A DNA stretch of 59,325 nucleotides from an uncultured Bacilli bacterium (GTDB lineage Bacteria; Bacillota_I; Bacilli_A; RF39; UBA660): assembly GCA_947631155.1 (NCBI GenBank), contig CANRKG010000009.1:1-59325 (forward strand), given 5' to 3'. The position numbers and the translations under genes were made by a program. Below are positions 23,821-31,483 of this stretch, in pieces. How positions within the stretch are numbered: the first letter of the stretch is position 1; the number at the start of each line of letters is the position of its first letter. A model generated the notes under the pieces. That model ran no database searches. It was not told the DNA's origin and was given only the letters and a program-made list of their open reading frames with translations.

Positions 23821-25097
23821 AGTGTCTCCTTTCTCCAATAATTGGGATCCTTTATTATATCCTTTTGCTCATCATATCTTTGTTTTTCTTTGTTATATGT
23901 AATTGGTACAATTCCAACTTTTCCATTTCTATTTTTAGCTATAATTACTTTCATATCTATCTCATTTTTAGATTTATTTTTATCATAATTTTCATCATAT
24001 AATAACAATACTGTAGTTGCAGATTGCTCTAATTCTCCTGATTCTTTTAAATCTATTAATTTTGGCATTGAATCGTTTTTTCCCCTATTTTCAGAATTTC
24101 TATTTAACTGGCTAACTAAAAATATTGTGCAATCATAATCCAAACTAATACGTCTTAATTCTCTAACTATTTCTGTAACTTTTTCATATGAATTATTATG
24201 CTTATTAACTGCATTTACTAATCCTATATAATCGATAAAAACCAATACATGTCCATTTTTTGATTCGTTAATAATCTTTCTCCTTATTGAATTTATTGTT
24301 TGACTGTTATTAATAACTTTAAATCTCTTATCTGAAATATTTTTACATCCTTTTTTTATTGTATTAAGTTGGTAATTCGTTTTTGGAGCTGTTAAATCAG
24401 ATATAGGAACATTGGTATTTATTGATACTAATCTTTGATATACCTGGTTTTCTCCCATTTCCATATTAAATAATATACAATTATAAGTAGAGGATAAATC
24501 TTCTATAAGATTTAATATAAATGATGTTTTTCCTATTCCTGGTCTTGCAGCTAAAACTACTAAGTCATGTTCTTGTATATTAGATGAAACTGATAGTTTT
24601 TTTAATCTAAAATTAATATTTTTATTTTTAGAGTTTATAAGTTCAAAAATTTCTTCTGCTGATAACTTATTATCATTTGTTTTAATACTCATATTCTCAT
24701 ATTTATGAATATTGGAAAGTAACTCATCTGTTGTTATTTTTTCCGTTCTATATAAGTTAATTGATTCTAAAATTTTAAACCTTATAAATCTTGAAAATAA
24801 AGTTTCTTGAAAGTAATCATAATCTGAAATAGGTAATGCATTTGATAACATATGAGTCATATTTTGTACTATTTCTTTTGATCGATATTTATCATTAAAT
24901 AAAGTTTTATAATTTTCTGCTAAAGTTACTATGTCTATAGTCTTACAATCTTGAAACTGTCTTAGAAACAGCTCATATATGAACTTATTTTTCGGATTTA
25001 AAAAACAATCACTAGAGATTACTGTTCTTAGCATTAAATCAGGTTTCAATAAAATATTTCCTAAAATTTGCTCTTCAATATTTATATCTTCATACAT
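23817..25097 (-). CDS. Replicative DNA helicase, DnaB-type
   Basis: 426 residues. The N-terminal helical domain (NIEEQILGNILLKPDLMLRTVISSDCFLNPKNKFIYELFLRQF) is the DnaB N domain. The RecA-like ATPase has Walker A ARPGIGKTS (184-192), Walker B VFIDYIGLV, and the loop FLVSQLNRNSENR. It unwinds phage DNA at the fork. It lies three bases downstream of the initiator gene, the usual replication module of Firmicutes phages. Confidence 0.95.
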   Translation of the reverse strand: MYEDINIEEQILGNILLKPDLMLRTVISSDCFLNPKNKFIYELFLRQFQDCKTIDIVTLAENYKTLFNDKYRSKEIVQNMTHMLSNALPISDYDYFQETLFSRFIRFKILESINLYRTEKITTDELLSNIHKYENMSIKTNDNKLSAEEIFELINSKNKNINFRLKKLSVSSNIQEHDLVVLAARPGIGKTSFILNLIEDLSSTYNCILFNMEMGENQVYQRLVSINTNVPISDLTAPKTNYQLNTIKKGCKNISDKRFKVINNSQTINSIRRKIINESKNGHVLVFIDYIGLVNAVNKHNNSYEKVTEIVRELRRISLDYDCTIFLVSQLNRNSENRGKNDSMPKLIDLKESGELEQSATTVLLLYDENYDKNKSKNEIDMKVIIAKNRNGKVGIVPITYNKEKQRYDEQKDIIKDPNYWRKETL

Positions 25098-25099
25098 TA

Positions 25100-25849
25100 C
25101 TACAACACCTCATAACCATTAATTGTTGAAATGTCATTGCTTAAATCATTATCATTTTCTAAAATTATTTCATCTTCCCAACGATGACCATTTAACCATG
25201 TTGTTGGCATTGGAACAAATTGTTTATTGTTTTTCTGCCATTGTTCAGTTTTTTTGAACAATTCTAATTTTTCTAAAATTATTTTCATAAGTTCTTCATC
25301 TGGATTGTTTCTCTTAAACCAACTTTCAACTTTCTTTTTATTTTGTTTTTTGGGATATAAATTCCAAAATACTTCAAATTTTTTTAAATAATCTATTTTT
25401 GTTTCCCTAGGGGGAATATAAGGGGGATTATTATTATTTCTTGTATTATTATCTTTGATTTTTTTATCAATACCCTCTTGATTATTTTGACAATACCTAT
25501 TGACATTTTCGTCAATACCTTCCTGTTTATAATAATTTTTAGGGATAGTTATAAATTGATTACTAATTTTAATTAATCTATAATCAACCTCTTTACTGTT
25601 TTTTTTATAATTAATAACTACTCTAATATAATTTTTATCTTTAAGATTTTTAATTAATCTAGATATTGTTTCTGGTGTTACTTTAAATAATTTAGCAAAA
25701 TAATTATTAGTAGCATAGCATTCTCCAGTTTTATTACTTAATGCTGATATTTCTCCATAAAGTAATTTAGCTTTATCTTTAAGATCAGGATCATATCTAA
25801 CATTAGCGGGTATAACAGCATAATAACTTGGTTTTTCTTCCACTATCAC
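25100..25849 (-). CDS. Phage replication initiator (DnaD/replisome organiser type)
   Basis: 249 residues from GTG 25849. The N-terminal winged helix (SYYAVIPANVRYDPDLKDKAKLLYGEISALSNKTGECYATNNYFAKLFKVTPETISRLIKNL) is HTH_36-like and binds origin DNA. A polar linker (about 118-155) carries the repeated peptide QEGID; the C-terminal domain (FEVFWNLYPKKQNKKKVESWFKRN...FVPMPTTWLNGHRWEDE) is the segment that contacts the helicase system. The DNA encoding the linker holds iteron-like repeats, so the origin may lie inside the gene. Confidence 0.88.
   Translation of the reverse strand: MIVEEKPSYYAVIPANVRYDPDLKDKAKLLYGEISALSNKTGECYATNNYFAKLFKVTPETISRLIKNLKDKNYIRVVINYKKNSKEVDYRLIKISNQFITIPKNYYKQEGIDENVNRYCQNNQEGIDKKIKDNNTRNNNNPPYIPPRETKIDYLKKFEVFWNLYPKKQNKKKVESWFKRNNPDEELMKIILEKLELFKKTEQWQKNNKQFVPMPTTWLNGHRWEDEIILENDNDLSNDISTINGYEVL
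25468..25522. repeat. Iteron-like repeats, candidate phage origin
   Basis: The 7-mer CAATACC occurs at 25468, 25491 and 25513, in the same orientation and spaced 23 and 22 bases apart (about two helical turns). The copies are flanked by further similarity (TTGA or GTCA before, CTT or TAT after). They lie in the linker-coding part of the initiator gene, where lambdoid and many Firmicutes phages keep the origin. Confidence 0.5.
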
Positions 25850-25953
25850 ACTACCCCCTTGACAAAATTATATTTTTGTAGTATTTTATAAGTGCTTTTT
25901 AAAGCAATGGACTTTGTTGTGGTGATGGAGTCCTTTTCTTTTTGTACTTTCAT
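25846..25953 (-). CDS. 35-residue phage peptide
   Basis: MKVQKEKDSITTTKSIALKSTYKILQKYNFVKGVV begins at ATG 25953 with AGGAGG upstream, and its stop overlaps the initiator start. It may serve mainly for translational coupling. Function unknown. Confidence 0.5.
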   Translation of the reverse strand: MKVQKEKDSITTTKSIALKSTYKILQKYNFVKGVV

Positions 25954-25963
25954 TTTTTACCTC

Positions 25964-26074
25964 CTATAATGTGATTATTGCTAATATCATTACTGCTATA
26001 TTAAATATTGTTGCTACTGTTACTATTCCTTTAATTGGTAGTTCATTAAATACTTCAATTAATTCATCTTTCAT
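25964..26074 (-). CDS. 36-residue membrane peptide
   Basis: ATG 26074; MKDELIEVFNELPIKGIVTVATIFNIAVMILAIITL has a charged head and a C-terminal membrane span. Ribosome-binding site GGGGTGA upstream. Function unknown. Confidence 0.5.
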   Translation of the reverse strand: MKDELIEVFNELPIKGIVTVATIFNIAVMILAIITL

Positions 26075-26089
26075 TTCTATCACCCCTTT

Positions 26090-26311
26090 CTATAAATTAA
26101 GCATTTCCTTAAATGTCTTTGTTCTTATTTCTTTTTGTTTTTGTTCTACTATGAATAAACCTTTTTCTTCTTCTATTTTTAATCCTTCACTTATGATAGA
26201 TAGTGCTTTTAAATATGTACAATTTAATATTCTTCTTACCATCGGTGCTGTTAAATATAATTCTGTTTTAAGTATTTCTTTTGGTTCTCTTGAATCAATT
26301 TTATTTTTCAT
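26090..26311 (-). CDS. Small DNA-binding protein, excisionase/antirepressor-like
   Basis: 73 residues. The core LTAPMVRRILNCTYLKALSIISEGLKIEEEKGLFIVEQKQKEIRTKTFKEML reads as a winged or MerR-like helix-turn-helix with a wing. It is an early gene, third after the Cro-like gene and upstream of the initiator. An excisionase or early regulator is plausible but not shown. Confidence 0.5.
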   Translation of the reverse strand: MKNKIDSREPKEILKTELYLTAPMVRRILNCTYLKALSIISEGLKIEEEKGLFIVEQKQKEIRTKTFKEMLNL

Positions 26312-26345
26312 ATATTATTTCCTTTCTTATCCTGTCAGGGATTAT

Positions 26346-26372
26346 TGTTTTATTTACCTCCTATGCTATAAT
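26346..26372 (+). promoter_or_regulatory. Probable promoter of the plus-strand gene at 26395
   Basis: TTGTTT at 26346-26351 and TATAAT at 26367-26372, 15-bp spacing, just upstream of AAGGAGG and the TTG start. Spacing is short, so strength is uncertain. Confidence 0.45.
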
Positions 26373-26394
26373 ATCTTTGAAAGGAGGTTTTATC

Positions 26395-26706
26395 TTGAAT
26401 TATCAAAAATATAAAATACTAAAATTTATACATAAATGTCCTGATGTAGGAATTCCTAGTGTAGTAATTCATAATGCTCTAAATATTGATAATATTGAAT
26501 TAAATAAAATCTTAGATTTCTTAATAGATGAACAATTAATTATTATTCTAAATACAAAGGAAAAAAATTTGTATTCTATTACTTTAAATGGACTTAAATA
26601 TATAAAAATCTATAGAAAATCTTTTTTAAAAGATTTTTTTGATAAGTATTTATTTTCAATAATATTGTCTATTATTACCTTTATATTAGGTTTAATGATT
26701 AAATAA
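26395..26706 (+). CDS. Lone plus-strand winged-helix protein with C-terminal membrane anchor
   Basis: 103 residues from TTG 26395, which has AAGGAGG seven bases upstream and its own promoter-like sequence. Residues 1-75 (YKILKFIHKCPDVGIPSVVIHNALNIDNIELNKILDFLIDEQLIIILNTKEKNLYSITLNGLKYI) look like a winged-helix domain. The end (FFDKYLFSIILSIITFILGLMIK) is a membrane span. It is embedded against the direction of the early operon and converges with a small membrane peptide gene, so it may be expressed in the lysogen. Function unknown; toxin or exclusion roles are guesses. Confidence 0.65.
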   Translation: MNYQKYKILKFIHKCPDVGIPSVVIHNALNIDNIELNKILDFLIDEQLIIILNTKEKNLYSITLNGLKYIKIYRKSFLKDFFDKYLFSIILSIITFILGLMIK

Positions 26707-26802
26707 CATACCAGCAATTAAACCTAAAAAAACAATTTCTATTAAAATACTTACATAAATTTGACTTAGCTTTGTAAGTATTTTTTTGATATTATCTTCC
26801 AT
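26692..26802 (-). CDS. 36-residue membrane peptide, convergent with the plus-strand gene
   Basis: ATG 26802; MEDNIKKILTKLSQIYVSILIEIVFLGLIAGMLFNH. The 3' end overlaps the oppositely oriented gene by 15 bases. GGAG lies upstream. One membrane span; function unknown. Confidence 0.5.
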   Translation of the reverse strand: MEDNIKKILTKLSQIYVSILIEIVFLGLIAGMLFNH

Positions 26803-26805
26803 ATT

Positions 26806-27054
26806 TTAATCTCCTTCTTTTTCTTGATTTTTTATTTCATAAGACATATAGTCTTGTTTTAAAGCATATAAAAAATCTTCTATATTTCCATTTAATAGTT
26901 TAACTATGTCAAAAATTATATCAAGTGGACAATTCAAAGGATTATTTTCATATGATATATATGTATTTCGTGTTACTAATAATTTCTTTGAAACATCTTC
27001 TTGAGTATAGCTTTTTCTTGCTCTTAAACTTTTTAAAAATTTTGTTGTTTCCAT
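26806..27054 (-). CDS. Cro-like XRE-family regulator
   Basis: 82 residues. METTKFLKSLRARKSYTQEDVSKKLLVTRNTYISYENNP is a complete HTH_3 domain. It is the first gene under the leftward promoter with the palindromic operator in its spacer and faces the CI-like gene, so it is probably the Cro-type antagonist. Confidence 0.82.
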   Translation of the reverse strand: METTKFLKSLRARKSYTQEDVSKKLLVTRNTYISYENNPLNCPLDIIFDIVKLLNGNIEDFLYALKQDYMSYEIKNQEKEGD

Positions 27055-27076
27055 TTTTTACCTCCTATCTGCATCT

Positions 27077-27105
27077 ATCATACAAGACATTTTGTCTTGT
27101 GTCAA
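27077..27105 (-). promoter_or_regulatory. Early lytic promoter with operator in the spacer
   Basis: Minus strand: TTGACA (27100-27105), 17 bases, TATGAT (27077-27082). The spacer holds the perfect palindrome ACAAGACA-N3-TGTCTTGT (27082-27100). A repressor bound there would block RNA polymerase directly. Confidence 0.85.
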
Positions 27106-27110
27106 TACTT

Positions 27111-27154
27111 TTTTGACAATTTGTCTTGTTTTTTTTTGCAATTTGAATTATAAT
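27111..27154 (+). promoter_or_regulatory. Repressor-gene promoter with second operator half-site
   Basis: TTGTTT (27126-27131), 17 bases, TATAAT (27149-27154). A second TGTCTTGT at 27122-27129 with a partial left half (GACA at 27115-27118) overlaps the -35 box. This suggests autoregulation of the repressor gene. Confidence 0.7.
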
Positions 27155-27175
27155 GTAAATTGGAAGGAGAATTTT

Positions 27176-27835
27176 ATGGAAAATAATTTTTCAAATAATT
27201 TAAAACATCTAAGAATTCAAAATAATATGACACAAGAAGAATTAGGTAAAAAACTTGGTAAAGATTATTCTACTATAGGTAAATGGGAAAATGGTTCGCG
27301 TTCTCCTATTATGGAAGATGTTATTAAAATTTCTCAAATATTTGATGTTTCTCTAGAAAAATTAATTGGTGATTTATTTATATATAATGATGATGATAAA
27401 TATAAAAATGATGATTTTAAGGATATAAATTTAGATGTTATAAAAATTCCTATTTTAGGAGTAATAAAAGCAGGTATACCTATAGAAGCTCAAGAAAATA
27501 TTATTGGTTATACTGATATTCCAAAAGATTGGACTAAAGGCAATAAAAAATTTTTTGGATTAAAAATAAGTGGGAATTCTATGACACCTAATTATCTTGA
27601 CGGTGATACGGTTATATTTGAAAGTACAAATGAATTTAATAATGGTGATGATTGTGCTGTTATGATTAATGGTGATGATTGTACTTTTAAAAAAGTTGCC
27701 AAAACTGATGAAGGTATTTTATTGCAACCATATAATATTGGGGAATATGATTTAAAATTTTATTCAAAAGACGATATTGCTAAATTACCTGTAAAAATAA
27801 TAGGAGTAGCAAGAGAATATCGTAGAAAAATATAA
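27176..27835 (+). CDS. CI/LexA-like phage repressor
   Basis: 219 residues from ATG 27176 (MENNFSNNLKHLRIQ), with GGAAGGAG upstream; a longer in-frame reading crosses the promoter and is rejected. An N-terminal HTH_3 (residues 5-60) precedes a C-terminal S24 peptidase-like domain with Ser135 in SGNSMTPN and a Lys near 172 in TFKKV. The Ala99-Gly100 pair in GVIKAGIP is the likely self-cleavage site. It should keep the prophage silent and be inactivated through RecA during DNA damage. Confidence 0.92.
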   Translation: MENNFSNNLKHLRIQNNMTQEELGKKLGKDYSTIGKWENGSRSPIMEDVIKISQIFDVSLEKLIGDLFIYNDDDKYKNDDFKDINLDVIKIPILGVIKAGIPIEAQENIIGYTDIPKDWTKGNKKFFGLKISGNSMTPNYLDGDTVIFESTNEFNNGDDCAVMINGDDCTFKKVAKTDEGILLQPYNIGEYDLKFYSKDDIAKLPVKIIGVAREYRRKI

Positions 27836-27909
27836 CATTAAATAAAATTTGATTAAAATATGCTAGTACAGGTATTTTAAAATAGATAAGAAGTAAAGGA
27901 AGTGATAGT

Positions 27910-28159
27910 ATGACATGTCCAAAATGTGGAAATAACAATGTTAATATTCAAATAATTAATGAAAGTCAATTAGTTACAAAACATCATGGCATTATTTGGT
28001 AGTTGTGCATTGGTTGGTGGTGGATATTTGTAAAATGGTTATTTTTAACAATACCTGCTTTACTTGCTGCTATTTTTATAGGTAAAAGAAAAAAAAATAA
28101 AAAATAAAACTGTAAAAAAAGCAGTATGTCAAAATTGTGGAAATATTTGGAAAGTATAA
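27910..28159 (+). pseudogene. Broken small zinc-ribbon membrane protein gene
   Basis: ATG 27910 encodes MTCPKCGNNNVNIQIINESQ and reaches KHHGIIW, then hits TAG at 28000-28002. The same frame continues LCIGWWWIFVKWLFLTIPALLA, the usual continuation of this common phage/Firmicutes family (typically ...HGIIWWLCIGWWW...), so the TAG replaces a Trp codon. A second fault near 28090-28110, in an A-rich run, puts the C-terminal zinc knuckle (AVCQNCGNIWKV) in another frame. The intact family has two CxxC knuckles around a membrane span. Likely decayed. Confidence 0.8.
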
Positions 28160-28164
28160 AATAA

Positions 28165-28250
28165 AAAGACCTCGTACTGCGAATACGAAGTCAATAGTAT
28201 AGAAAAATAAGAGTCCCTGACAAGACAATTGTTTTTTCTATACTCTAATT
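28165..28250. terminator. Two hairpins between repressor and integrase genes
   Basis: A first stem (GACxTCGTA with TACGAxGTC, about 28170-28194) is followed by AGTATAGAAAAA pairing with TTTTTTCTATACT (about 28196-28245). Together they can stop transcription in both directions. The loop of the second carries an extra operator-like half-site ACAAGACA (28220-28227). Confidence 0.6.
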
Positions 28251-28292
28251 TTAACAAAAATAATATTTATTGTAAAGATTGGAGTTGATAAT

Positions 28293-29411
28293 ATGGCTGT
28301 TTATAAAGATCAAAATTCTACTAAAGATGGTAGAATATGGTATTTTAAAGTATATAAAAAAGACATAGAAGGAAATAACAAATGCTATAAATCTAAAAGA
28401 TATGCAACAAAAAAGGAAGCTCAAGAAGAAGAACGTTTATTTTTAATGAAACGAGATAATCCTACAAGAAAGGAATTTATTCTAGTTGCTAATGATTTCT
28501 TTAAAGAATATAAACGAAAAAGAAAATTATCAAGCTATGAAAGTTATATATATGCTTATAACAGCCATATATTACCCTATTTCAAAAAATTATATATAAA
28601 TGATATAACAATACCAATTATTAAAAATTGGAAAGATACAATAGAAAAAAAAGGATATTCACTAAATTATAATAATAAAATTTATAATGTATTAAATAAT
28701 ATAATAATATTTGCAATGAGAAATTATGGATTAGAAAATAATCCTCTTTCTATATTAGGAAGATTTGAAAGAAAACAAAATCAAGTATTAAAAGATAGTG
28801 AAAAATTAAGATATATTACATTAGATGATTTTAATAAATTTATATCGGTAATTGATAATATTACTTGGAAAACTTTTTTTATATTTTTATATTATACAGG
28901 AATGAGAAAAGGAGAAGTTTTAGCATTAAATTGGACTGATATAGATCTAAATAATGGTATAATTAAAGTAGATAAGACATTATATTATAAACATAGTAAA
29001 GGAGAAATAACCTCTACTAAAACTGGAATAAACAGAACAATAAAAGCTAGTAAGAAATTAAAAGAATCCCTTATTGAATATAAAAAAGAAATGATGAAAT
29101 ATACAGATTATAATGACAATTGGTATGTTTTCGGAAATACAAAATTTCTAGCACCTGCAACTATTGACAGAATGAAAAATTACTATTTTAGTAAAGCAAA
29201 TTTAACACCAATTACTATTCACGAATTTAGACATTCACATGTTTCATTATTAATAAATGAATATATTAAAAGTGGTGAAACTGATACAACAAAATTTTTC
29301 TTAATGATGTCTAATAGAATGGGACATACTGTAGAAACTATGAAAAGAACATACTTACATCTCTTTCCTTCTATTCAAGATGACATAGTAAATTTATTAG
29401 ATAATTTATAA
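28293..29411 (+). CDS. int: Phage integrase, tyrosine recombinase
   Basis: 372 residues; GGAGTTG before ATG 28293. The N-terminus (GRIWYFKVYKKDIEGNNKCYKSKRYATKKEAQEEERLF) is the AP2-like arm-binding domain. A SAM-like core-binding domain follows, then the catalytic domain with Arg in GMRKGEVLALNW, HEFRHSHVSLL, and MGHTVETMKRTYLHLF with the nucleophilic Tyr. It integrates and excises the phage. It ends 64 bases from the 3' end of tRNA-Gly, the probable attachment site. Confidence 0.95.
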   Translation: MAVYKDQNSTKDGRIWYFKVYKKDIEGNNKCYKSKRYATKKEAQEEERLFLMKRDNPTRKEFILVANDFFKEYKRKRKLSSYESYIYAYNSHILPYFKKLYINDITIPIIKNWKDTIEKKGYSLNYNNKIYNVLNNIIIFAMRNYGLENNPLSILGRFERKQNQVLKDSEKLRYITLDDFNKFISVIDNITWKTFFIFLYYTGMRKGEVLALNWTDIDLNNGIIKVDKTLYYKHSKGEITSTKTGINRTIKASKKLKESLIEYKKEMMKYTDYNDNWYVFGNTKFLAPATIDRMKNYYFSKANLTPITIHEFRHSHVSLLINEYIKSGETDTTKFFLMMSNRMGHTVETMKRTYLHLFPSIQDDIVNLLDNL

Positions 29412-29413
29412 AA

Positions 29414-29434
29414 ATAGTACCTAAATAGTACCTA
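29414..29434. repeat. Tandem ATAGTACCTA repeats, candidate arm-type att sites
   Basis: Two copies of ATAGTACCTA (29414-29423 and 29425-29434), 11 bp apart, immediately after the integrase stop. Short direct repeats here commonly bind the integrase N-terminal domain. Confidence 0.5.
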
Positions 29435-29441
29435 GAAAAAT

Positions 29442-29470
29442 AAAAAACCTTGAATTACCAAGGTTAAAAT
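29442..29470. terminator. Bidirectional terminator at prophage/host junction
   Basis: AACCTTG and CAAGGTT form a perfect 7-bp stem with a 6-nt loop, flanked by A-rich and T-rich DNA. It ends both the integrase and the tRNA transcripts. Confidence 0.65.
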
Positions 29471-29475
29471 ACTAT

Positions 29476-29550
29476 TGGAGCGGATGAGGGAAATCGAATC
29501 CCCGTCACAGCCTTGGCAAGGCCGTATTCTAACCACTAAACTACATCCGC
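29476..29550 (-). tRNA. tRNA-Gly (GCC), CCA encoded
   Basis: 75 nt on the minus strand. The acceptor stem GCGGATG/CATCCGC is followed by T and encoded CCA at 29476. Anticodon GCC lies in CTTGCCAAG, and the T arm is GGGGATTCGATTTCCC. Its 3' end faces the integrase gene, so the prophage probably used it as attB and restored it. Confidence 0.95.
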
Positions 29551-29554
29551 AAAT

Positions 29555-29628
29555 TGGAGGGGCCTAACGGATTTGAACCGATGATCAGGGTGTTGCAGAC
29601 CCACGCCTTACCACTTGGCTAAGACCCC
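29555..29628 (-). tRNA. tRNA-Cys (GCA), CCA encoded
   Basis: 74 nt; acceptor GGGGTCT/AGGCCCC with one U-G pair. Anticodon GCA lies in GGTCTGCAACACC, with T arm ATCGGTTCAAATCCGTT and encoded CCA at 29555. Four bases separate it from tRNA-Gly, so the two form one operon. Confidence 0.95.
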
Positions 29629-29640
29629 ATCACAAATAGA

Positions 29641-29669
29641 ATTATAACAAAATAAAGGTATTTTAGCAA
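29641..29669 (-). promoter_or_regulatory. tRNA operon promoter
   Basis: Minus strand TTGCTA (29664-29669), 17 bases, TATAAT (29641-29646), ending 12 bases before tRNA-Cys. It overlaps the upstream terminator hairpin. Confidence 0.6.
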
Positions 29670-29683
29670 TACCTTTATTTTAT
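29651..29683. terminator. Terminator upstream of the tRNA operon
   Basis: AATAAAGGTATT and AATACCTTTATT form a 12-bp stem with a short loop, followed by T-rich DNA. It separates the tRNAs from the gene at 29786. Confidence 0.65.
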
Positions 29684-29785
29684 TATATGAAAAATTTTAA
29701 ATATAGATACAATAATTAATATCTATTATTAAATGATCTTTTAATCAAAGGTTTAACTAATTAATCTTTAAAAATAAATGATAAT

Positions 29786-30967
29786 TTATTTAACATAGAT
29801 AATATCATAAATATTTTTAAAATTATAAATTAACTCCCTATTGCTTAATATTTTCTTTAAACCTTCTTTATTGCTATACATATATAAGGTATCATTATTT
29901 ATTCCAAAAACCGTATTACCTACTACTTTCAATTCATTAAAATCATCAAATTTAAATAAAATAATTTTTTTATTGTTTATAGTTTGATAAATATATCCGT
30001 TTTTAGTAGTATAGTTATTATATTTTTTTTGAAAACTATTTTCTTTTTTATTAATAGAAAAATCTGCTTTTTCTCCGACTAAATCATCAACTGAAATATT
30101 TAGCAGTTTTTCTCCATTATAATATTTAGGATCTATTTGCGTTAATTGTCCCTTTTTTGGATTTAATAAATATTGTTTTCTATTTTCTAAATCTGTTAAA
30201 TATAATTTATTTTTGTAAATACCATTAAAATGAACTTTTTTAGATATTTCATCATTTATTTTAATAATATTTTTAGTTCCTTTTTCAATATCAACTATAA
30301 AGTATTTATTATAATAAGGATTATCTGTATTAACTACAATATAATATTTATCAACTAATATAGAAAAATTATTTTCATAAGCATCTTTTTTTAATAAATC
30401 AACTTTTTTAATATGATTGTCGTTAATTAAAAAAATTCTACTATAATTCCATAAAACAATATGAAATTTATCTGAAACATTATTATATATATCTAAATTA
30501 TACTTATTATTGATAACTTTATTTTCTTTTTGAAAAATTTTATTTGTATTATATGAATTATTATTTAATTTTTTAATAAAAGAATCTATCTCTGTATTAT
30601 TTATTTGTTTTAAGTACTGATAACTAACTAATTTATTATTTAATAAACAGACTATATTTTCAATATCATTATTAAATACTGGAGCAATACAATATAAATT
30701 TTTCTTTTTATAACTGATAATATCGGTAATTATCTTTGATTGTTTATTTAAATCTTGATAGTAATGATAAACAAACTCTTTATTTTTTTTATCTTTTATA
30801 GTAAATATATAATTATTATCTTCATAATCTTCTTTAATTTTATATTTATTATTTTTAGTCACAATCGAATAATCATAACTATGTCTATTTATAAAAAATT
30901 TAATAATAACTTTATACATAAATAAAAATAAAATTAATATTCCACATATTTTTAATATTTTTTTCAT
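29786..30967 (-). CDS. Membrane-anchored extracytoplasmic protein, unknown function
   Basis: 393 residues. MKKILKICGILILFLFMYKVIIKFF is an N-terminal signal anchor. The rest is highly charged and rich in Lys/Asn/Tyr, with recurring short strand-turn-strand units (for example KYYIVVNTDNPYYNKYFIVDIEKGT, NKLYLTDLENRKQYLLNPKKG). These units would fit a beta-propeller. No catalytic motif seen and no family recognised. It is monocistronic, followed by a terminator. Confidence 0.6.
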   Translation of the reverse strand: MKKILKICGILILFLFMYKVIIKFFINRHSYDYSIVTKNNKYKIKEDYEDNNYIFTIKDKKNKEFVYHYYQDLNKQSKIITDIISYKKKNLYCIAPVFNNDIENIVCLLNNKLVSYQYLKQINNTEIDSFIKKLNNNSYNTNKIFQKENKVINNKYNLDIYNNVSDKFHIVLWNYSRIFLINDNHIKKVDLLKKDAYENNFSILVDKYYIVVNTDNPYYNKYFIVDIEKGTKNIIKINDEISKKVHFNGIYKNKLYLTDLENRKQYLLNPKKGQLTQIDPKYYNGEKLLNISVDDLVGEKADFSINKKENSFQKKYNNYTTKNGYIYQTINNKKIILFKFDDFNELKVVGNTVFGINNDTLYMYSNKEGLKKILSNRELIYNFKNIYDIIYVK

Positions 30968-31018
30968 ATTTTCTCCTATTTTACAATAAAGATTAACTAA
31001 ATATGAAAAAACTGCCTA

Positions 31019-31477
31019 TTAGTCAGTTTTTTCTTTAGCTCTTGGTCTATATCCATATTTTTTCTTTTCTTCCATCATAAATGAAGTAATTTTAGTTTCT
31101 ATTTCAGTTAAAGATGATTTATCTACATTTGATAGAGTTACAAACTCTTTAACAGTATCTAAATATACTTTACCCCAAATAATACCACTAAATATTTTTA
31201 AATCATTAAACATATCTGGCGTAATAGAATCTAAGAAATAACCAATAACAACTCTTTTTCTACCGATTAAAATCCTTTCGTTAGTTAAAGCAATAACTGC
31301 TGTTGTGATGATATTTAAGGGATTATCATTCTTCTGCCCCAAAAAAACATATTGCACTTTTTCTCCTGGATTTAAATGTTGTTCCACAATTTTACAGTTT
31401 TTCTTTAATCTCCAGGCAATTGTCATAGGATATTTTACCTTATATTCTAGTGCTTTTTTATATACTATTCCATTCAT
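31019..31477 (-). CDS. Bacterial PH domain protein (YokE-like)
   Basis: 152 residues. LNPGEKVQYVFLGQKNDNP...TAVIALTNERILIGRKRVVIGYFLDSITPDMFNDLKIFSGIIWGKVYLDTVKEFVTLSNVDK matches the bacterial PH-like fold, with its 'vaLTneRili..kk' strand and final helix. Such proteins are soluble; role unknown. It lies seven bases downstream of the thioredoxin-like gene and may be cotranscribed with it. Confidence 0.7.
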   Translation of the reverse strand: MNGIVYKKALEYKVKYPMTIAWRLKKNCKIVEQHLNPGEKVQYVFLGQKNDNPLNIITTAVIALTNERILIGRKRVVIGYFLDSITPDMFNDLKIFSGIIWGKVYLDTVKEFVTLSNVDKSSLTEIETKITSFMMEEKKKYGYRPRAKEKTD

Positions 31478-31483
31478 ACTAAT

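Noticed and set aside
19571-25097. CRISPR array or diversity-generating retroelement
   Set aside because: No regularly spaced repeats with unique spacers and no reverse transcriptase gene anywhere in the window.
27092-27175. Longer N-terminus for the CI-like repressor
   Set aside because: It would run through the promoter and operator; the ATG at 27176 has a good ribosome-binding site and starts the helix-turn-helix domain.
27910-28159. TAG read as an amino acid (recoded genetic code)
   Set aside because: TAG and TGA end other genes normally here, and the same gene has a second, unrelated frame fault.
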